Below, in pieces: positions 11,019 to 11,868 of a stretch of DNA of 11,868 bases. This DNA is from Dehalococcoidia bacterium (lineage in GTDB: Bacteria; Chloroflexota; Dehalococcoidia; UBA2979), in contig JALOAM010000096.1 of assembly GCA_023228765.1 (NCBI GenBank), positions 1 to 11,868 of the forward strand, written 5' to 3'. Each line of letters starts with the position of its first letter. The stretch's first letter is position 1. The position numbers and the translations under genes are program-made. Under the pieces are notes generated by a model. That model was not told the origin of the DNA and did no database searches. It saw only the letters and a program-made list of their open reading frames with translations.

Positions 11019-11868
11019 CTACCGGTCGTCCGGCTCCCCGAGGATGAAGCCACGCGAGAGGTCCAGCTCTTCGCCCTCCGCGAGCTTGTCCCGAAGGTCT
11101 GCGGGCAGTTCGAGCGGGTCGATCTGGTCGACGTCCACCACGTTGCCACGGCGGACCTCGTCGCGGAGCGCCTCGATGCGCTCTTCGCGACGCTCACGCC
11201 CCTCGCGGTTGAGCTCGAGCTCCTCGGCGACGCGCTCGCGGAGGATGCGCTCGGGCGCTTCGAAGTCACGCGGCATCCGGGCCTCATAGACACGCGAGAG
11301 GGCGGAGTACTCGTTCCCGCCGAGGAAGTGCAGCACGCGGTCGTCCTCGTGCTCCCCGTCGAGCCGCCAGCGCTTGCGGTCCTCGTCGTAGGACGCGGGG
11401 TCGACGCGCACCGCGACGACCTCGCCGAGGAACAGGACGTGGTCGCCGAACGGCAGCGTCTCCACCACCTGGCACTCGATCCAGCCGGCGCAGTTCATCA
11501 GCAGTGGCGACGTGATCCTCGTCGGGACGAACGTCTCCCACTGGGTCGCCTCGAACTTGTCGACGTTCTCCCCGCGCAGCGTGCCCAGGTACTGAACGTG
11601 GTGGAGGTACGGCCGCTTCGGGATGTTGAGGGCGAACTCCTGCGAGTGCGCGATCATCTCGGCGGTGTGCCGGCCCTCACCGACCGAGATCGCCACCAGC
11701 GGCGGGTCCGAGGACACCGGCATGAACCACGAGAGCGGCATAACGTTGGGCACGCCTCGGTAGGTGGTGGTCACCAGGACCACCGGGCCGCCGAGCAGCA
11801 GCCGCCCACCCTCGGAGGTCGGACGCGCCTCGGTGTCCTCCGGCGTGATGTTCTGGAACGGATCGTCT
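11019..11868 (-). CDS. Flavin-reductase-like FMN-binding split-barrel protein, 5' end outside the window
   Basis: The frame is open to the right edge (283 residues visible), so the true start lies outside or at the edge. The split-barrel region shows GPVVLVTTTYRGVPNVMPLSW, then SSDPPLVAISVG and EFALNIP, the usual pattern of the NtaB/DIM6/flavin reductase family. These proteins bind FMN and reduce flavin or store it for a partner oxygenase. The barrel is followed by a highly charged tail of about 90 residues (RERVAEELELNREGRERREERIEALRDE-type helix, then VDVDQIDPLELPADLRDKLAEGEELD) not found in standard family members, which are about 190 residues. A GTG at 11783 is an internal alternative start but would cut off sequence that continues the family pattern. 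It precedes the methyltransferase by 6 bases. Confidence 0.85.
   Translation of the reverse strand, partial: DDPFQNITPEDTEARPTSEGGRLLLGGPVVLVTTTYRGVPNVMPLSWFMPVSSDPPLVAISVGEGRHTAEMIAHSQEFALNIPKRPYLHHVQYLGTLRGENVDKFEATQWETFVPTRITSPLLMNCAGWIECQVVETLPFGDHVLFLGEVVAVRVDPASYDEDRKRWRLDGEHEDDRVLHFLGGNEYSALSRVYEARMPRDFEAPERILRERVAEELELNREGRERREERIEALRDEVRRGNVVDVDQIDPLELPADLRDKLAEGEELDLSRGFILGEPDDR

Overview
The window is about 11.9 kb of very GC-rich bacterial chromosome with densely packed, mostly minus-strand genes. The organism looks like a high-GC member of the Chloroflexota (Dehalococcoidia-like), with an actinobacterium as the main alternative. This is inferred from the GC content, GAAC-N4-GTTC LexA boxes, a likely leaderless promoter, the sequence of ribosomal protein L34 and scattered GC-rich REP-like repeats. 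No rRNA, tRNA, CRISPR array or insertion sequence was seen. No stretch of 300 bases lacks a gene; the longest gene-free gaps are 7717-8003, 5636-5880 and 9725-9950.

Left part (1-1634, all minus strand) is an rpmH-rnpA-yidD cluster of the kind that usually lies near the replication origin. It is followed by a lipoprotein with a PQQ-type beta-propeller that runs off the left edge. Two perfect 16-bp parS centromere sites (565-580 and 646-661), 81 bp apart, lie between yidD and the lipoprotein, and one overlaps the lipoprotein's probable start codon. The gene order is unusual: dnaA is not next to rpmH and yidC is not next to yidD.

Centre-left (1725-5635, minus strand) is a two-gene operon homologous to Bacillus subtilis yprA-yprB (mrfA-mrfB). 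MrfA is a DExH helicase with a C-terminal DUF1998 cysteine cluster. MrfB is a DEDDh-type exonuclease with a TPR-like tail. In B. subtilis the pair repairs mitomycin C lesions. Here the operon has two perfect LexA/SOS boxes in front of it, one placed just after a TTGACA -35 element, so damage-induced expression is predicted. A GC-rich dispersed repeat has been taken into the 5' end of mrfB.

Centre (5881-7716): a divergent, probably leaderless gene for a DUF2325-like protein with two cysteine pairs; then an sdpR-sdpI operon (ArsR-family repressor and SdpI-like membrane protein, with no sdpABC toxin genes in view). This operon has an extended -10 promoter and a palindromic operator candidate on top of the start site. 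Three more copies of the GC-rich repeat lie around these genes, two of them facing each other around about 130 bp.

Right part (8004-11868): a CNNM/CBS/CorC_HlyC-type membrane protein; a divergent pair of small paralogous zinc-ribbon proteins (101 and 68 residues) that seem to form an uncharacterised family; a strong bidirectional terminator; a SAM-dependent methyltransferase; and a flavin-reductase-like protein whose 5' end is cut by the window edge.

The most interesting items are the SOS-box-controlled mrfAB operon, the parS pair with one site read as the first codons of a signal peptide, and the divergent zinc-ribbon pair.
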